The notes under the pieces: generated by a model
The model's input: the letters and a program-made list of their open reading frames with translations, nothing else
Database searches by the model: none
Told to the model about the DNA's origin: nothing
NCBI GenBank assembly: GCA_008828725.1
Contig: MEHQ01000323.1
Span: 62,001-126,000, forward strand
Direction: 5' to 3'
Length of the DNA stretch: 64,000 nucleotides
Source: Saccharina japonica
Lineage: Eukaryota; Sar; Phaeophyceae; Laminariales; Laminariaceae
Shown: piece after piece, positions 11,665-22,880 of the stretch
Numbering within the stretch: position 1 is the first letter of the stretch
Layout of the letters: each line of letters opens with the position of its first letter
Made by a program: the position numbers and the translations under genes

Positions 11665-11812
11665 CGAAACGTAGCCCGCCTCACAGCGCCCGTGTAAAAA
11701 CCCAACGAGATTAGACAAGAGCGAAGGCATGCATCTGAAGTCGAAAAACGCAGCCTGCCTCACAACGCCCAGGGGAATACACCCAACGAGAGTAGACGAG
11801 AGCGAAGGCATG
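11665..11812. repeat. Two tandem copies of an approximately 78-bp unit
   Basis: Both units contain GCCTCACA(G/A)CGCCC, ACCCAACGAGA and AGAGCGAAGGCATGC. They differ at about ten positions. The surrounding interval 11,474-12,225 holds no gene I can support. Confidence 0.7.
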
Positions 11813-12224
11813 CGTCGGCGCGTGCGCGCCGCCGCCAGAACACTTTTGCTTTCGGTGGCCCAGGCTAGGAAGCTATCGCTCTCAGGGTGTCTTAGGTGGG
11901 CGTAGGGCCCTGAAACCCCACGGGCGAGACAGGGACGGCGACGGTGCTGTCGAAGTCTTGAGCGTATCCTCCTGTTTTTGGGTCGATCACTCGGTTTTTT
12001 ATCGTGTCGGAGCATCGAGCTGGTTGAAAAGTTGGATTACGACCGCCATGGTTGGTTTTGAGGAGCCACCGTCGGGGTACGCTGTGCCATGGTCTGTAGG
12101 CATGGGCGCGGCTGTTCTCCCGGTGGCCTCGGATTGTGGTTCACGTGTTGTTGCCTCGGGCATCGATGCGACCAAGAAAAGTGCCAGGTTGTACCGGGTG
12201 CGTTTACCCACCGTGGACATGCCA

Positions 12225-12760
12225 GTCCAAGTCAATTTCGATGCCCCGACATAAAAACCAAGTCCATTTCGACTACCCACACCAAAACCAAGTCACTTGC
12301 GGTTCCGACAAGAAACCAAGTCATTTTCAGCCCGCCCACAAAAAATACCTCAATTTCGATCGAGACACTAAATTAAACAACAATTGCCTTGATCAGGCTG
12401 GAAGTAGGTACAGACAAGAGTCAGACTTCATATCATACATCTATGTAATATAGGTTTATTTTCGGTTTTAGTTAGCCTAGTTTTTTTGTTTTCCGTTTTT
12501 TTCACGTTCGCGAATGCTTGTGAGAGATCAATGTTGAATCTCACTTTTGCATATTGTCGGAGGGCAAACGAAATAATGAATGCCAAGTCAATTTTGATCC
12601 CTACACTGAAAGCAAATCAATTTCGATCATTTCCTGCCCGCACACTAAAATAAGTCAATTTATACCACCCACACAAAAACCGAGTCATTTTTGAACCCAA
12701 CCTAAACCAAGTAATTATTGGCTTGCTCACAAAAATCAAGTCAATTCAAATATATGCTGT
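12225..12760. repeat. Degenerate minisatellite (units of about 30-40 bp)
   Basis: Imperfect units of the type AAACCAAGTCAATTTCGAT, often joined by CCCACAC, recur from 12,225 to 12,370 and again from 12,580 to 12,745, interrupted by an unrelated AT-rich segment. No coding signal. Confidence 0.7.
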
Positions 12761-12829
12761 TTGGTTTTCATGTCCGTTCTTGCGCTACTCCCTTAAGTAC
12801 TTCCGGAGGGGAACCTTGTATACAAGTAT

Positions 12830-13520
12830 TCGCGTGCAACACCTTCCGATATTTTGCCGTTAAATATTCTATGTTACCCAACAATGCGTGTGGGGAGTTG
12901 TCATGCATGTCTTTTGAGTCCTTATATTATCGTATCCGCGCTCAATACCTCTTACGCGTTCGGCTGTGGGGAGTCACTTGTTAATTTTGCCATATTTTGT
13001 CCTCGTACATGCGCTCGGTAATTTTAATTTACTCTAGATGCGTCACCGCGACAGCGCGGACGCTACCAGCATGAATATGCAGTTGCTCTGCACCAGCGAA
13101 GCCATATGATTGCAAGTTTTCCGCCGCCCAGCCGCAACGTGTGAACCAAGATGTAATACGATAATACGTAATTATTATTATTGCCACCCGCCAATGTGCA
13201 GGACGAGCTTTAACGTTGATCGGTTATACGCAGTGTATTCAAATCGTGTCACACCCGTTCACCCAGCAAGATGCACGTAATGGCCTTGCGGTCGACTATC
13301 TTCAAGTATTCGCGCCCAAGACCTCTCGAGTGTTTGGCTGCAAATATTTTCTTTCACCCAGTAATGCGCGTGGTGAGACACTCGTCCATTGTATGCCATA
13401 TGATGTACTCATGTCCGCGTTCTAGACCTTTTTAGCGGTTGGCTGTGAAGAATCTTTCTCACCCAACAATGCTCGTGGGGGGTTACTCCCTCATTTTTCC
13501 GTTTTATATACTCGTACGGG
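12830..13520. repeat. Dispersed repeat D, several diverged tandem copies
   Basis: CACCCA(A/G)(C/T)AATGCGCGTGG-like cores occur near 12,875, 13,356 and 13,465, each preceded by GTTTGGCTG(C/T)(A/G)AA-like words. It matches repeat D at 8,165-8,440. The interval 13,520-14,110 shows nothing further. Confidence 0.5.
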
Positions 13521-14116
13521 CAAACATCAATGCGTACGGGCAAACGTTAACCTGAAGAAATATCAGCAGGATAAATTTGTTGAAGCACCGGCGGCATCGT
13601 GCTGCTGTCACTTTTTCAGTGCCCTACCGCGACGTGAAATCCAAGTTCGCTATTGTCGCCCACAATTCAACCAACATCAATAAAATGCATGTTTGTGCCC
13701 TTCATATAAACTATCAACCTCCAAGCATCTTTTGACTCCGTTTTTTTCCTCCCACCATGTAAACTGCTCAAGGTGGTACGCATATCTTAGTTCGGTATGC
13801 CATAATTACTTGTACGGATAAGTATAGTCTCATGGTGTATTCACGTCCATGCTGACAAGCAATGATGTCGGATTATGGCTGGAAATTCTCGTGCTTAAAA
13901 TAATTACGCCATTTTCGGACATATGATATTCTTATGAGTAATTGCGGCGACTAAAGGGGACTTTTAAGACACATCCCCGCTAGGATCAACAGGCACATAT
14001 CATACATTAATGTGGACAGCGTTTTTTTCTTCTTCTTTTTTCGTTCTTTTTTATGTGATTTACCCAACACCTGGTATGTGTACTATTATTATATACTTGG
14101 CCAGCGGGGATGTTGA

Positions 14117-14592
14117 GGTCGACTATTATGGAATCGGAATCTAGAACAGGATTTTCAATACCTTTGTTGGTTTTTTCTCCAGGGACCGCTAAAAAATGTC
14201 CCCAACTACCTCAACGAGCCATTGGTCAATTTTGCAGAGGAATCTAGTGCTATTGGCCGATTTTCCAGGCTCGAAATTTCAACGGATGGCCAACTGGCCC
14301 TACTTTGTTTTTTCACCCGGTTTCCAATAAAATAATTCGAACCAGGCCGCCTGTTTCGTATTTTTTACGCCGTTTCGATGAAAAATATAGAAACAAGGGC
14401 AGTTGGCTTGGGTTAGCCATCCGTTGAAATTTGAGCCTGCAAAATCGGCTAATACCACTAGATTTCTCTCGGAAATTGACCAATGGCTATTCGATATAGT
14501 AGGCGATATTGTTTAGCGTCCCCGGGAGAAAAGGCCCGCGAAAGTGTTGAAACATCCTGTTCTGGATTCCGATCCCATGATAGTCGGCCTGA
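14117..14592. mobile_element. Imperfect foldback element, arms of about 215 bp
   Basis: The left arm (14,117-14,330) and right arm (14,375-14,592) are inverted copies with roughly 15-25% divergence. Paired landmarks are GTCGACTATTATGGAATCGG against its complement near 14,575, CCATTGGTCAATTT against AAATTGACCAATGG, and TTTCAACGGATGGC against GCCATCCGTTGAAA. A spacer of about 50 bp separates them. There are no clear flanking target duplications, so it may be an old foldback transposon or a decayed palindrome. Confidence 0.7.
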
Positions 14593-14904
14593 TAAACCGA
14601 CCGAACTTCTGACGCAGACCAGCGTGCTTGGACTTTTTCGCTATGGTCGCAGCAGATCGCAGGGCCACAGCGCAAGCGAAAAAGGGGAAATATGAAAGGC
14701 AGGAGCTGCCCAAGGGAGCAAACAATGCAGGGGTTTTATGTGGAAATGTGTGGCTTTTGTATTTAGGGGGCAAGGGACCTACAGTAATTACCGCAGCCCA
14801 TCCTTGTTACTTACCGCCAAATCAGCCTCGTCGTAAGAAGGTAATGCGGTAATCCGACATAGTGCTGACAAAAGTACAAGTGAGAAAGAGTGTTTTATTG
14901 TTGT

Positions 14905-15232
14905 TTTTTATTTTGGTCTATTGTTATCTTCGCCCTTCCTTTCTCTCTCCTTCCTGGTCGTAACTCAGATCCGGGGTCACAAAGTAGGCTCTTCTCCTTC
15001 CTCCCCCACTACGGTTCTTGCCTTGCGTTTTTATCGCGAGAAGTTTTCAGCGCTTTCTTCCCTAGTGGACTTGCGTCGGATTCCGCCTACCCACGCCACA
15101 AAGGCGCTTTCAGCAATTGGTTCCTTTTTTTTTCAAATAAAGTAAAAAGGTCACCACGGTGGGATTCGAACTTGGGGACCAATGATAGTAGCCTTTGAAG
15201 CTGACCACTACTCTACCGGGGCGACCGGTATG
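14905..15232 (-). mobile_element. tRNA-derived SINE, copy 1
   Basis: On the minus strand the element starts with a tRNA-like head (about 15,232-15,150). The head has an A-box-like GGTAGAGTAGTGG and a B-box AGTTCGAATCC. The body contains the complement of GGTCGTAACTCAGATCCGG, CACAAAGTAGGCTC and CCCCCACTACGGTTC. It ends at an A-rich tail (T-rich on the plus strand near 14,905). The body matches copies at 17,797 and 62,740. Pol III internal promoters of this kind are standard for SINEs. Confidence 0.8.
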
Positions 15233-16754
15233 TTTATACGAATAAGCACCACGGTACGCCATCACTCCCTCGCGTCGAGTGGTTAATGGGTACCATACTA
15301 TCCCTGCCTTCGCTCGAGGTGAGAGTCCAATGATGTATCGTTCCGCGCTCTGTCGTGCACATGCACGTGCTTGATCACAAATTGAAGTCAGGGATTGCAA
15401 TTCCTTTGCATTTTCATTGGTATGATGGTGGGACGTTTGTGCGACCTGCATCAACAACTCGCCCTCCCCGACTCCCCCTCACCCGTACGCGCAATCGTGT
15501 TAACTTCTGCACTGGTATATACTTAATGCGCAGGAAGGGAATTATCTCTGTTTCCAACTTGCTCGCAGAGCTCTCGTCCAACTTACCCTGCGGTACCTTG
15601 TACGTGTACGACTACAGCTACCTTGTATGTATGAGCGCTGCTCTACTGCTGTATACATTGTACCAGGTATAAAGTCCTCGTAAAGCAGAGCGATCGCACA
15701 TAACGGGCCTCAAGCGTCAAGAGATGAACAAACCACATGTCAACATACCAGTTTTAGATGTGCATGATGTTGGCGTTTGCGCACCCGCTGCCCGCTCCGT
15801 GTCCGAGTCGATTCGCCTCACGCATTCCTTTCCGAGCTGGGTACTGAAATACCTGGCCTAGCAACCGCTGGCCAGCTAAAAGCAGCAGACCTGTTTGTTT
15901 GCGTGTCTACCAGTTTTCCAGTCCCGTTTCGCGCTGTATTCACTTGGTATTCCCACTCACACGAGCAGCCAAATGCTGAAACCAGAGTGAGTTCATGTAA
16001 CCAAATACTGGGAACCAAAACGCCTCATTCTCCGTAACAACCAACAACAGATTACTTCCGGTACGGTTTCCGGTCTTTGAGAGTCTTCTCCTTTTCTGTC
16101 CTGTCCAAGAAATCCCATGCAGCCTTCGAGCGCCGTATCATTTTCTTGGGGTTTGTGTCAAAGCAACGACCTCGAAAAGAGCTGAAATTCTTGAAAATAC
16201 CTACTTTCGTTGTTGTTTTTGGCCTCGAGAAAGCAAACCAACAAAACGGATGCTCTTCACGTTCAGATTATGTGATTTTGTAGGTTATTGCAGAGTATGC
16301 ATACTTAATTCGTAACGTAGGCCGATCAATTCGTGATGCAAAGAGTTGTGTCAATAGTTCAGTAAGTTTTTAATTACTTCCCGTGCGCCAGGAAGTTGTT
16401 CCACTGCGCAAGGTGGTCGCGTTTGATTCTTATTCCATCGATGTCTATGGCACTTTTGTCGGATAATACAGAATTCAACGCGCAGGGCTACGGTATATCT
16501 AGTATGAAATGCCTCACGCTGACGTATTAAATGAGTGGTTGTAGGGAAAAATATGAGGACAGACGTTGGTTTTTTTTCCTGTTGTAGGCACAAGCCGCAA
16601 GACAAATGGAATGCATCGTTAAGATTGACATCGCTCATATTTCTTTTGTTTAAACTACTGTTACCATATTGTGTGATTTAATGCGCATTGACTTTCCGCA
16701 CCGATCTGCGGTTTAAACGCTGGCGTATTTTCGTTTCGACCGGCTTTCGTGCAG
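15233..16754. other. No gene supported; upstream LeuC exons not found
   Basis: I searched both strands for the expected preceding LeuC segments (the MTHD..GPG region and the IG.F..EFG segment) and did not find them. ORFs here (for example 15,777-16,037) do not match the family. Confidence 0.4.
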
Positions 16755-16862
16755 GTTTGGGACCGGGACGGAGTTGTTATCATTCCAGACCACTACATTT
16801 TCACGGCGGATCCTCGCGCAAACCGTAATGTCGACATTCTTCGGGACTTCGTCAACCAGCAG
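16755..16862 (+). CDS. leuC: 3-isopropylmalate dehydratase large subunit, internal exon 1 of 3 visible
   Basis: The 36 codons begin VWDRDGVVIIPDHYIFTAD and end NVDILRDFVNQQ, a block diagnostic of the large subunit of 3-isopropylmalate dehydratase (aconitase superfamily). The enzyme isomerises 2- to 3-isopropylmalate in leucine biosynthesis using a [4Fe-4S] cluster. In plants it works in the plastid and also takes methylthioalkylmalates. The exon is preceded by the acceptor TTTCGTGCAG. It is followed by GCAAGC, so intron 1 (16,863-18,281) would be a GC-AG intron. Both boundaries are phase 0. The amino-terminal roughly one quarter of the protein is not visible upstream. Confidence 0.93.
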
Positions 16863-17796
16863 GCAAGCCATATGCTAGATTGTTAGGATTCGCCGATAAT
16901 CTCCTCTGTTTGAATAGTCAGCTCTTCCTACGACAGGATGTTTCGTGCAATGCAAACAAGGCCCTGATATTTTATCTTCAAGATGTCTTAATATCCCCAC
17001 GAAGTCGTTTTTTTTTATAAAAACACTTCGCGGTAAAATAAAGGAATATTGTGCTTGGACGACAGGTGTGTCGGTATCCTGACATGATGCACTCTTCAAC
17101 CTATACAAGCACGAACACCCGTGAAATGTACATTTTTCTGGGCTGAATTTGTGCAGTATACTTACACCAAGGGGAAACATAGATTCTGCAGGTCGTACAA
17201 TAGACAGGTCATGGGCCGGTTTCTGGGTGAGTCGGCCACGCATCTCGCTTCTTGACGTTTTGACGTTGACTCACTTTTGTTGCCTTTTTTTCATGTATTC
17301 GTTCCTTCATTCCCGGGCATGAACCCCCTTCGAGATCCCAAGGCGGTACTCTGCTTTCCCCCGGACTTGGCTGTTTGTATCGTCATTTTTAGAATTGGAC
17401 GCATGCCGAGTACAGTCTTGTGACAGCATTGCGACGCAGGATGTCTACGCTGCCACGTTTTATACCACCGCGAAGCCGACACCCCACCGTGTTTAGACCA
17501 GTGAGTGCCGGCTTTCCGGACCATTAGTTGCTGGAAGTTGTTTTATTTTTCTGCAGTCTTTGCATCCCTTGCCACAACAGACGTGCGAAAATATAGTCGG
17601 GTATGCCCGCGAGCGGCGTGCGCAACCCAAACCACCGATCCAAGACAGCGGCCCTTTCATCAGCATTTGTATTTTTTTGTACGAAATAGCCCAAAAGAAA
17701 CACGTCAGAACCAGTCCGCCCAGGCAGCGCCGGAGCATGTGTGTCGATCCTGTGATTGCCTGGTGTCATTGTCGCGTCTCATCGCTGCCTCCGAAA

Positions 17797-18150
17797 CATT
17801 TTTTTCTTCTTTTTTTTCCATCCCTTTTATCATCTCCGCCCTTTCTTTCTCTCTCCTTCCTGGTCGTAACTCAGATCCGGCGTCACAAAGTAGGCTCCCC
17901 TCCCTCCTCCCCCACTACGGTTCGTGTCTTGCATTTTTATCGCGAGACGACTTCAGCCCTTTCTTCCCTTTTGGACTCTCAACGAATTGTGTCCACCCAC
18001 GCTACTATCAATAAGCGCTTTCAGCAATTGACGCCGTTTTTTATTTAGTATTGCAAATAAACTCAAAAGTCCGACCCACATGGGGTTTGAACTCCGTAAA
18101 TCAACTCTAGAAGCATTCGAGGGTACCACTAGACCATCGGGGCGAGCGGT
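17797..18150 (-). mobile_element. tRNA-derived SINE, copy 2, inside LeuC intron 1
   Basis: Antisense to LeuC. The tRNA-like head (about 18,150-18,068 read on the minus strand) has A-box-like GATGGTCTAGTGG and B-box-like GAGTTCAAACCCC. The body shares GGTCGTAACTCAGATCCGG and CACAAAGTAGGCTC with copies 1 and 3. The tail is a T/C-rich run at 17,797-17,825. The rest of intron 1 (16,863-17,796 and 18,151-18,281) shows no other gene. Confidence 0.8.
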
Positions 18151-18281
18151 CTCTTCCTAAAGTAATGTTGTGCAGAGGTAAACATCCTATTGGCTCTTGC
18201 GTTCTGAGAAGCAGTCCATGGCGCGTTCAATTTTGATGCCAACTACATCATGCCCGATGGTTTATTTTATGTGATTATCAG

Positions 18282-18395
18282 AGCATCAAATATTTTTACG
18301 ACATCACGGACCGCGGCAACTTCAAGGTCAATCCGAACTACAAAGGCGTCTGCCATGTGGCGCTCGCCCAGGAGGGTCACACCAGGCCAGGAGAG
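18282..18395 (+). CDS. leuC: 3-isopropylmalate dehydratase large subunit, internal exon 2
   Basis: Thirty-eight codons, from SIKYFYDITDRGNF through NPNYKGVCHVALAQEG to HTRPGE. They continue the preceding exon without a gap relative to the family. The acceptor is GTGATTATCAG and the donor GTGAGC, phase 0 on both sides. The CHVALAQEGH segment is part of the conserved active-site half shared with plant and cyanobacterial LeuC. Intron 2 (18,396-18,801) is 406 bp and has no recognisable insertion. Confidence 0.95.
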
Positions 18396-18801
18396 GTGAG
18401 CAAACAACGGTCAAGAGCTTCTTCCTCTCGTCGCATATTGTACTGGCATGTTTCATCATTTCGTACCGCAGTACACTCTTTACTATATTTTTATCGCTCC
18501 CTCTTTGTTTCGCATAAGTGTCATTGTGGAGCACAACGATTTGACTGGATCATTTCTCATAGCCTTGTCATGTTACGGGAAGACCGAGGTGTTGTGTGGT
18601 TTGGCATCTAAAGGAAGGTGGTCGAAGAGTACATCTTTCTTATATACTTTGTATGTTTGTTTGTTTTGTTCGTGGTTCCTGTACCTCAGTACCAAATTTG
18701 ATTGGTCGGGAAGAGTCTGCCCTTCAAGATTTTATACACGCAGATCATATCTCGCGACGCTTCTCGATACCTTTGCCTTCTTCTGGCTTCCTTCTTTTTA
18801 G

Positions 18802-18978
18802 GTTTTGTTCGGAACGGATTCGCATACGTGTAATGCGGGGGCCTTTGGGCAATTCGCCACAGGCATTGGCAACACAGACGCCTCTTTTGTCATGGGCACC
18901 GGAAAGCTCTTGATTAAGAGCCCGGCGTCAATGCAGTTTTCACTCGAGGGGGAAATGCCAGACCATCTTCTCGCGAAG
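18802..18978 (+). CDS. leuC: 3-isopropylmalate dehydratase large subunit, internal exon 3
   Basis: Fifty-nine codons beginning VLFGTDSHTCNAGAFG, through ATGIGNTDASFVMGTGK, to EGEMPDHLLAK. The DSHT loop is the aconitase-superfamily substrate-binding signature. The three cluster-binding cysteines lie further toward the carboxyl end and are not in the visible exons. The acceptor is TTCTTTTTAG and the donor GTATTT, followed by a T-run. The family normally continues with a DLILQ-like segment, which I could not find in 18,979-21,800. The rest is either far downstream beyond the repeats or lost. One difference from the usual text is Ser in place of the common Val before PASM. Confidence 0.95.
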
Positions 18979-19730
18979 GTATTTTTTTTTTTTCTGATCT
19001 GGACGGCGGAAGCCGCTTGGAGTCTACGACGTGGTATCAGGTATCTTCGTTCGCGCATTATTTCATTTTATCGGAGATGAATCACTGGGTAGTAGAAGTG
19101 CAGCACCTTTGCCAAATACCCGAGTGCTCTCGAGTATTGCCCGGTCGTGCACATATTGAACGCGGATAGGAGTAGCCCTCCATACCCGTCGGGTATTTGG
19201 GCCCTATGTACCCGATGTTTTATCCTGGAGACGCTGGGTAGGCATGTTTTCATCGCTTACGTGACGCCCCGTGGACAGTTTTTTTTACAAAACCTCCAGA
19301 GAACCTGTTAATTTCATGTATTGTACACACTTGATAAGTATCCTGTTTGGGAAGCACCCGGGCACTCTTTAGCAGTACCAGGTCCTCATAATACACATCC
19401 CGGTAAAGTCAGTCTTGCTTTTTAGGTTCAACATATATAGTAGTATTGATAATGTTGCCATTCCGTCGGGTCACGGTATCCATACGAATTCGTTTTGTTT
19501 TCATGGAGGTTTCCCACAGAGTTTTCTTATCGTTTTGATTTTCATGCAGGCACCTGGATTTCGTTACTATTGTCACGTCTGACTAACAATAGATGACATG
19601 CCTAACAAGGTGACAGGCAACGCGCATCGAAACCATTTCCCTTTTCTTCCATGACTGATCTGCCTGTCTTAAAACTACTGTATGTACCTCACGCGCGATG
19701 AAGTAGTACCGCCTAGTCTGTTGTATAAGT
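18979..19730. other. No exon recognised downstream of LeuC exon 3
   Basis: I looked for the continuation of LeuC in all three plus frames and saw no match. The donor side has a T-run at 18,981-18,993. Nothing else is supported. Confidence 0.4.
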
Positions 19731-19799
19731 TGTATATATCATTGTTGCGGATGCCCTATTGAACGTTGTACTCTTTGCGTTACCGGCCCTTTGGTCGTT

Positions 19800-19975
19800 G
19801 CAAGTTTCCCGGGTAACCGGTTGTTAGACGCATACCAAGGCTACCCTGCTGTTTGATGGGTACCCAGGTAATCTCCCCAAATAGCCGAGACTAAGGGCGA
19901 ATGCCCTCTTATTACTTTTCCGGTGTTGGCGGGGGGGCGTTCGCCACGGGTACTCGGGGAGGGTACCACTGTACT
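19800..19975. repeat. GGTACCC-rich degenerate repeat
   Basis: Words such as GGTACCCAGG, GGGTACTCGGGGAGGGTACC and CCCGGGTAACCGG recall those at 2,580 and 7,260. No coding potential. Confidence 0.45.
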
Positions 19976-20134
19976 TGTAGTTGGAGTGGAATTTGTTATG
20001 GGGTGGAGTACTACGTGCTGGCCCAGACGACACATTGTATATTCGCAGATTGGCCATGCCTCTATAAATTTTACGAACTCGGACCATTAATGTTCAGCGC
20101 TGTCTGTATAATTCCCAATAAGGTAGATCATTGC

Positions 20135-20405
20135 ACCGCTTTTCGCGATCACGGCATTTGCACGGCACCTTCCGGCGGTAATGGGCCGCCGCGGTATTCT
20201 CGGTACAATAATCATAAAGCACGTCTGTACGGTAATATAAAACCACGGCAGTTGCACGGCACGCACCCGCGGTGGTCGGCCACCGCGTTTTGCGTGGTAC
20301 AGTAATTAGCAACCACGGATTTGCACGAGCACGCGCCCGCGTTAGTTTTTCTCCACTGTACCACCGCTTTGCCTAGGTACGGTAATCAGCCACCACGGTA
20401 CTTTA
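20135..20405. repeat. Short tandem repeat with CCACGG(C/T)A(G/T)TTGCACGGCAC units
   Basis: Units of about 60-80 bp combine CACGG.ATTTGCACG, CGCACCCGCG and GGTA(C/A)(A/G)GTAAT(C/T)AGC. Three to four imperfect units are visible. Confidence 0.55.
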
Positions 20406-20654
20406 TGGAAGAACGCATAAATAAATAGTCGTGAGGGCAAGACTCCGATGTCACTCTTTATATGTGTATGTCGTGTCATGGTTAGTGTGCTCGCGGCCAC
20501 TACAACCAGTGCCTTGAGCATCACTCGTGCTGGCGGCATGACAAAAATAGTACGCACGTCCGTAAGTTGTAAGTAGTTAAGTTTATACGAACCCTAGGAT
20601 AATTGTGCGCAAATTACTAGAGAGTTGGAAACGACCCTTGCAAAAAACGCCACA

Positions 20655-21046
20655 TCATTTACCGTAACGACCTAGGGCTTCCTGCGCGGGGACCTGCTGC
20701 CCGACAATTTGGCGAGAAGCCAGCTTGTGCGGTCGACAGCCAGCAGGGGGTGTTGCCGCTGAGAACGCTCTTGGGGAACAAAGGTATCTACCGTTAAAAC
20801 CTTTATCTGTTTCGATCCATGGCCTGTGCGCAATTGCCGAACCCGCTTTGATATCACCTGTGATTCGTGAGACATGAACTCCGATTTTTCTGTAGCATTG
20901 GAAACCTCCCTGGCAAAAAACGCCACGTAATACAACGCAACGCCCTTTCTGGTCAAAAGCTTGCAGCCTGAAGCGATACTGCATGATGCTTTTTCATTAG
21001 TCGTGCTGTGACTCGACGATGTGATCCCACTATTTTCACGATCCAT
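20655..21046 (-). CDS. Uncharacterised minus-strand ORF, doubtful
   Basis: An open frame of 124 codons on the minus strand includes RKGVALYYVAFFAREVSNA and QIKVLTVDTFVPQERS. Two direct repeats with the core GCAAAAAACGCCAC (20,640 and 20,913) sit at its ends, so part of it is repetitive. No domain is recognised. From 21,050 to 21,590 nothing further is supported. Confidence 0.2.
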
Positions 21047-21593
21047 GCGCCATAGGATTTGTTTTTACAATTTTGCCGCTCGTACCGACTCGCACGTGTG
21101 TCGGCGTTTGTTTTTTGCTGCGCGCGGCATTGTGCCTCAGGTTTGGGGTTAGTTTTGTCGTGGATTGATGCCTCTTTTAAAACCAGGATTCAGACAGAGA
21201 GAAAGACAGACAGGTTTGAAGAGTCCGATATAGATAACCCTAGGTAAATCTCGGGAGTAGCAAGCAAGACCTAGTCTCTATACCTTCTGCGGGGTGAAGC
21301 CAAAACACGAGACATTTTTCCTGAAGTCGTAATTCGTGAGCCACTTTAAAATATAGGTTATGCGATTAAAATTTCTGTACAATTTCAAACCTTGTTGTTT
21401 GTCAACTTGATCTCCAGAAATCCACGAAAACTCGAAAACACCAAGTTTCTGAGGTACGAAAAATCGTTGTTTCCGATTGAGATCGAATTTGGGGAAGATA
21501 ATGCTGAAGACACAAGCAGAAAACCGATGAATTTTCGTTGTGCAAATCGCTAACCATCAAAATATATTTTGTCCAAACTCGATTCCATATAAG

Positions 21594-21650
21594 GAAGGCC
21601 GTTTCTTATGTTTTTTTTAGGTTTATAAATGGACCCCTTTTGACTCGTCT
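21594..21650. repeat. MITE-like terminus and an ATAAATGGACCCCTTTTGAC segment
   Basis: GGCCGTTTCTTATG resembles the end of the Harbinger-type MITE at 10,694. The following ATAAATGGACCCCTTTTGAC is identical to a word in the inverted-repeat element at 38,168 and 41,748. No matching opposite end was found, so this may be a truncated copy. Confidence 0.45.
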
Positions 21651-21815
21651 GTTTGTGACTTAATATTGAAGGGTTGCAGGCAGGTGTAGTTTCTTGTGGA
21701 AGCGTATGACAGAAAAAACAGTTTTATTTTTTTTGTATGAGACGCAGACCACACAACCACCCATAAACCAAGTAGTACGTACCAGGTACCAGGTATGTAT
21801 ATGGTATATTAAAAC

Positions 21816-22535
21816 ATTAAAAAAACAACAGCTGTGAGCTCGAGGATTTCGTCGAAACTCATCTTTGCTAGCTGAGTGTAATACTTCGATCGCGCGTACT
21901 TACGGATTTTATATGTCCTCATGTAGGATGTACATCCCGTATGAGGGGGACACAATCTGAGGCTGTAGAATTCAGGAAGTGTGTGTCTATTTCTGGGGGA
22001 AGGAAAAATTAAATTAAATTAAAATTAAAATTAAACAGTCTGAAATAAACGTACCAGGTATACTATAGTGTTCCGACGAGTTTACGTGATAGAGGGGTTC
22101 TACTATTTGTAGCCATGTATGGTATATAAGAAGAGGTGTGTGAGGACAGGTTATGGAGTACAACTTAAAAGCACCCGGATGAATTTTTAATAATGAGTGA
22201 TTTGGGTTTTTTATAGTGTGCATTATTTATTTGTACCTATAAGGTATGTTTAGTGGCAATTAGTAAGAACAACAACAATGTTTTATCCTTTATAATTGTT
22301 AAAGGGGGGGGCAGGGGGGGGGAGACATATACATACAAGGGTATGAACCAATCAACCATGTTGACAGGAGGTATGTTAAAATCTAGTATGAATTTTCAGG
22401 GGTTTTTTGGGGGGGAAATTGTTTGTAACGAGTAAATAGTGGTTAATCAGACGATTTTATTATAATAGCAGTATTATATTTTTGCATAAGAGGTGTGTGA
22501 GGACAGGTTAGGGAGTAAAACTTAAAGGCACCTGG
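21816..22535. repeat. Repeat block X, copy 1
   Basis: Starts ATTAAAAAAACAACAGCTGTGAGCTCGAGG-like and runs through the GATCGCGCGTACTTACGG segment, a CCTCATG..GGATGTACATCC..ATGAGG near-palindrome (21,917-21,946), an AAATTAAAATTAAA run, G-rich tracts and CAATCAACCATGTTGACAGG, ending near AAAGGCACCTGG. Copies are at 24,095-24,887 and 26,555-27,275. Shorter related copies lie at 25,734-25,860, 26,117-26,290, 30,023-30,200, 36,870-37,060, 37,205-37,420 and 40,485-41,000. There is one N at 22,709, just beyond it. Confidence 0.9.
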
Positions 22536-22880
22536 ATGGATTTTTAATTAATTAGTGATTTGGGTTTTTAAAAAAATATTCGTAGTGTGCATTATTTATT
22601 TGTACCTATAAGGTATCTTTAATGGCAATTAGTAGGTAGGGGTTAAAAAAAAAAGAAAAAAAAGGGGGGGGGTTTGTATCCCTTATAACTGTTAAAGGGA
22701 GGGGGGGGNCACACACATAGAGACAGGGGTGTGAACCAATCAACCATGTTGACAGGAGGTATGTTAAAATCTAGTATGAATTTTCAGGGTTTTTTTGGGG
22801 GGAAATTGTTTGTAACAAGTAAATAGTGGTCAATCAGACGATTTTATTATAATAGCAGTATTATATTTTGCAGTATGGTT
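22489..22880. repeat. Repeat block Y, copy 1
   Basis: Runs from GAGGTGTGTGAGGACAGG to TTTTGCAGTATGGTTTTAGG. It is repeated at 27,226-28,300, where the hAT MITE interrupts it. The word GTGTGAAC at 22,731 is the uninterrupted counterpart of the MITE target site. Confidence 0.85.

Noticed and set aside
15150-15232. tRNA gene on the minus strand
   Set aside because: It has A and B boxes but a shared non-tRNA body follows, as in two other copies, so it is a SINE head.
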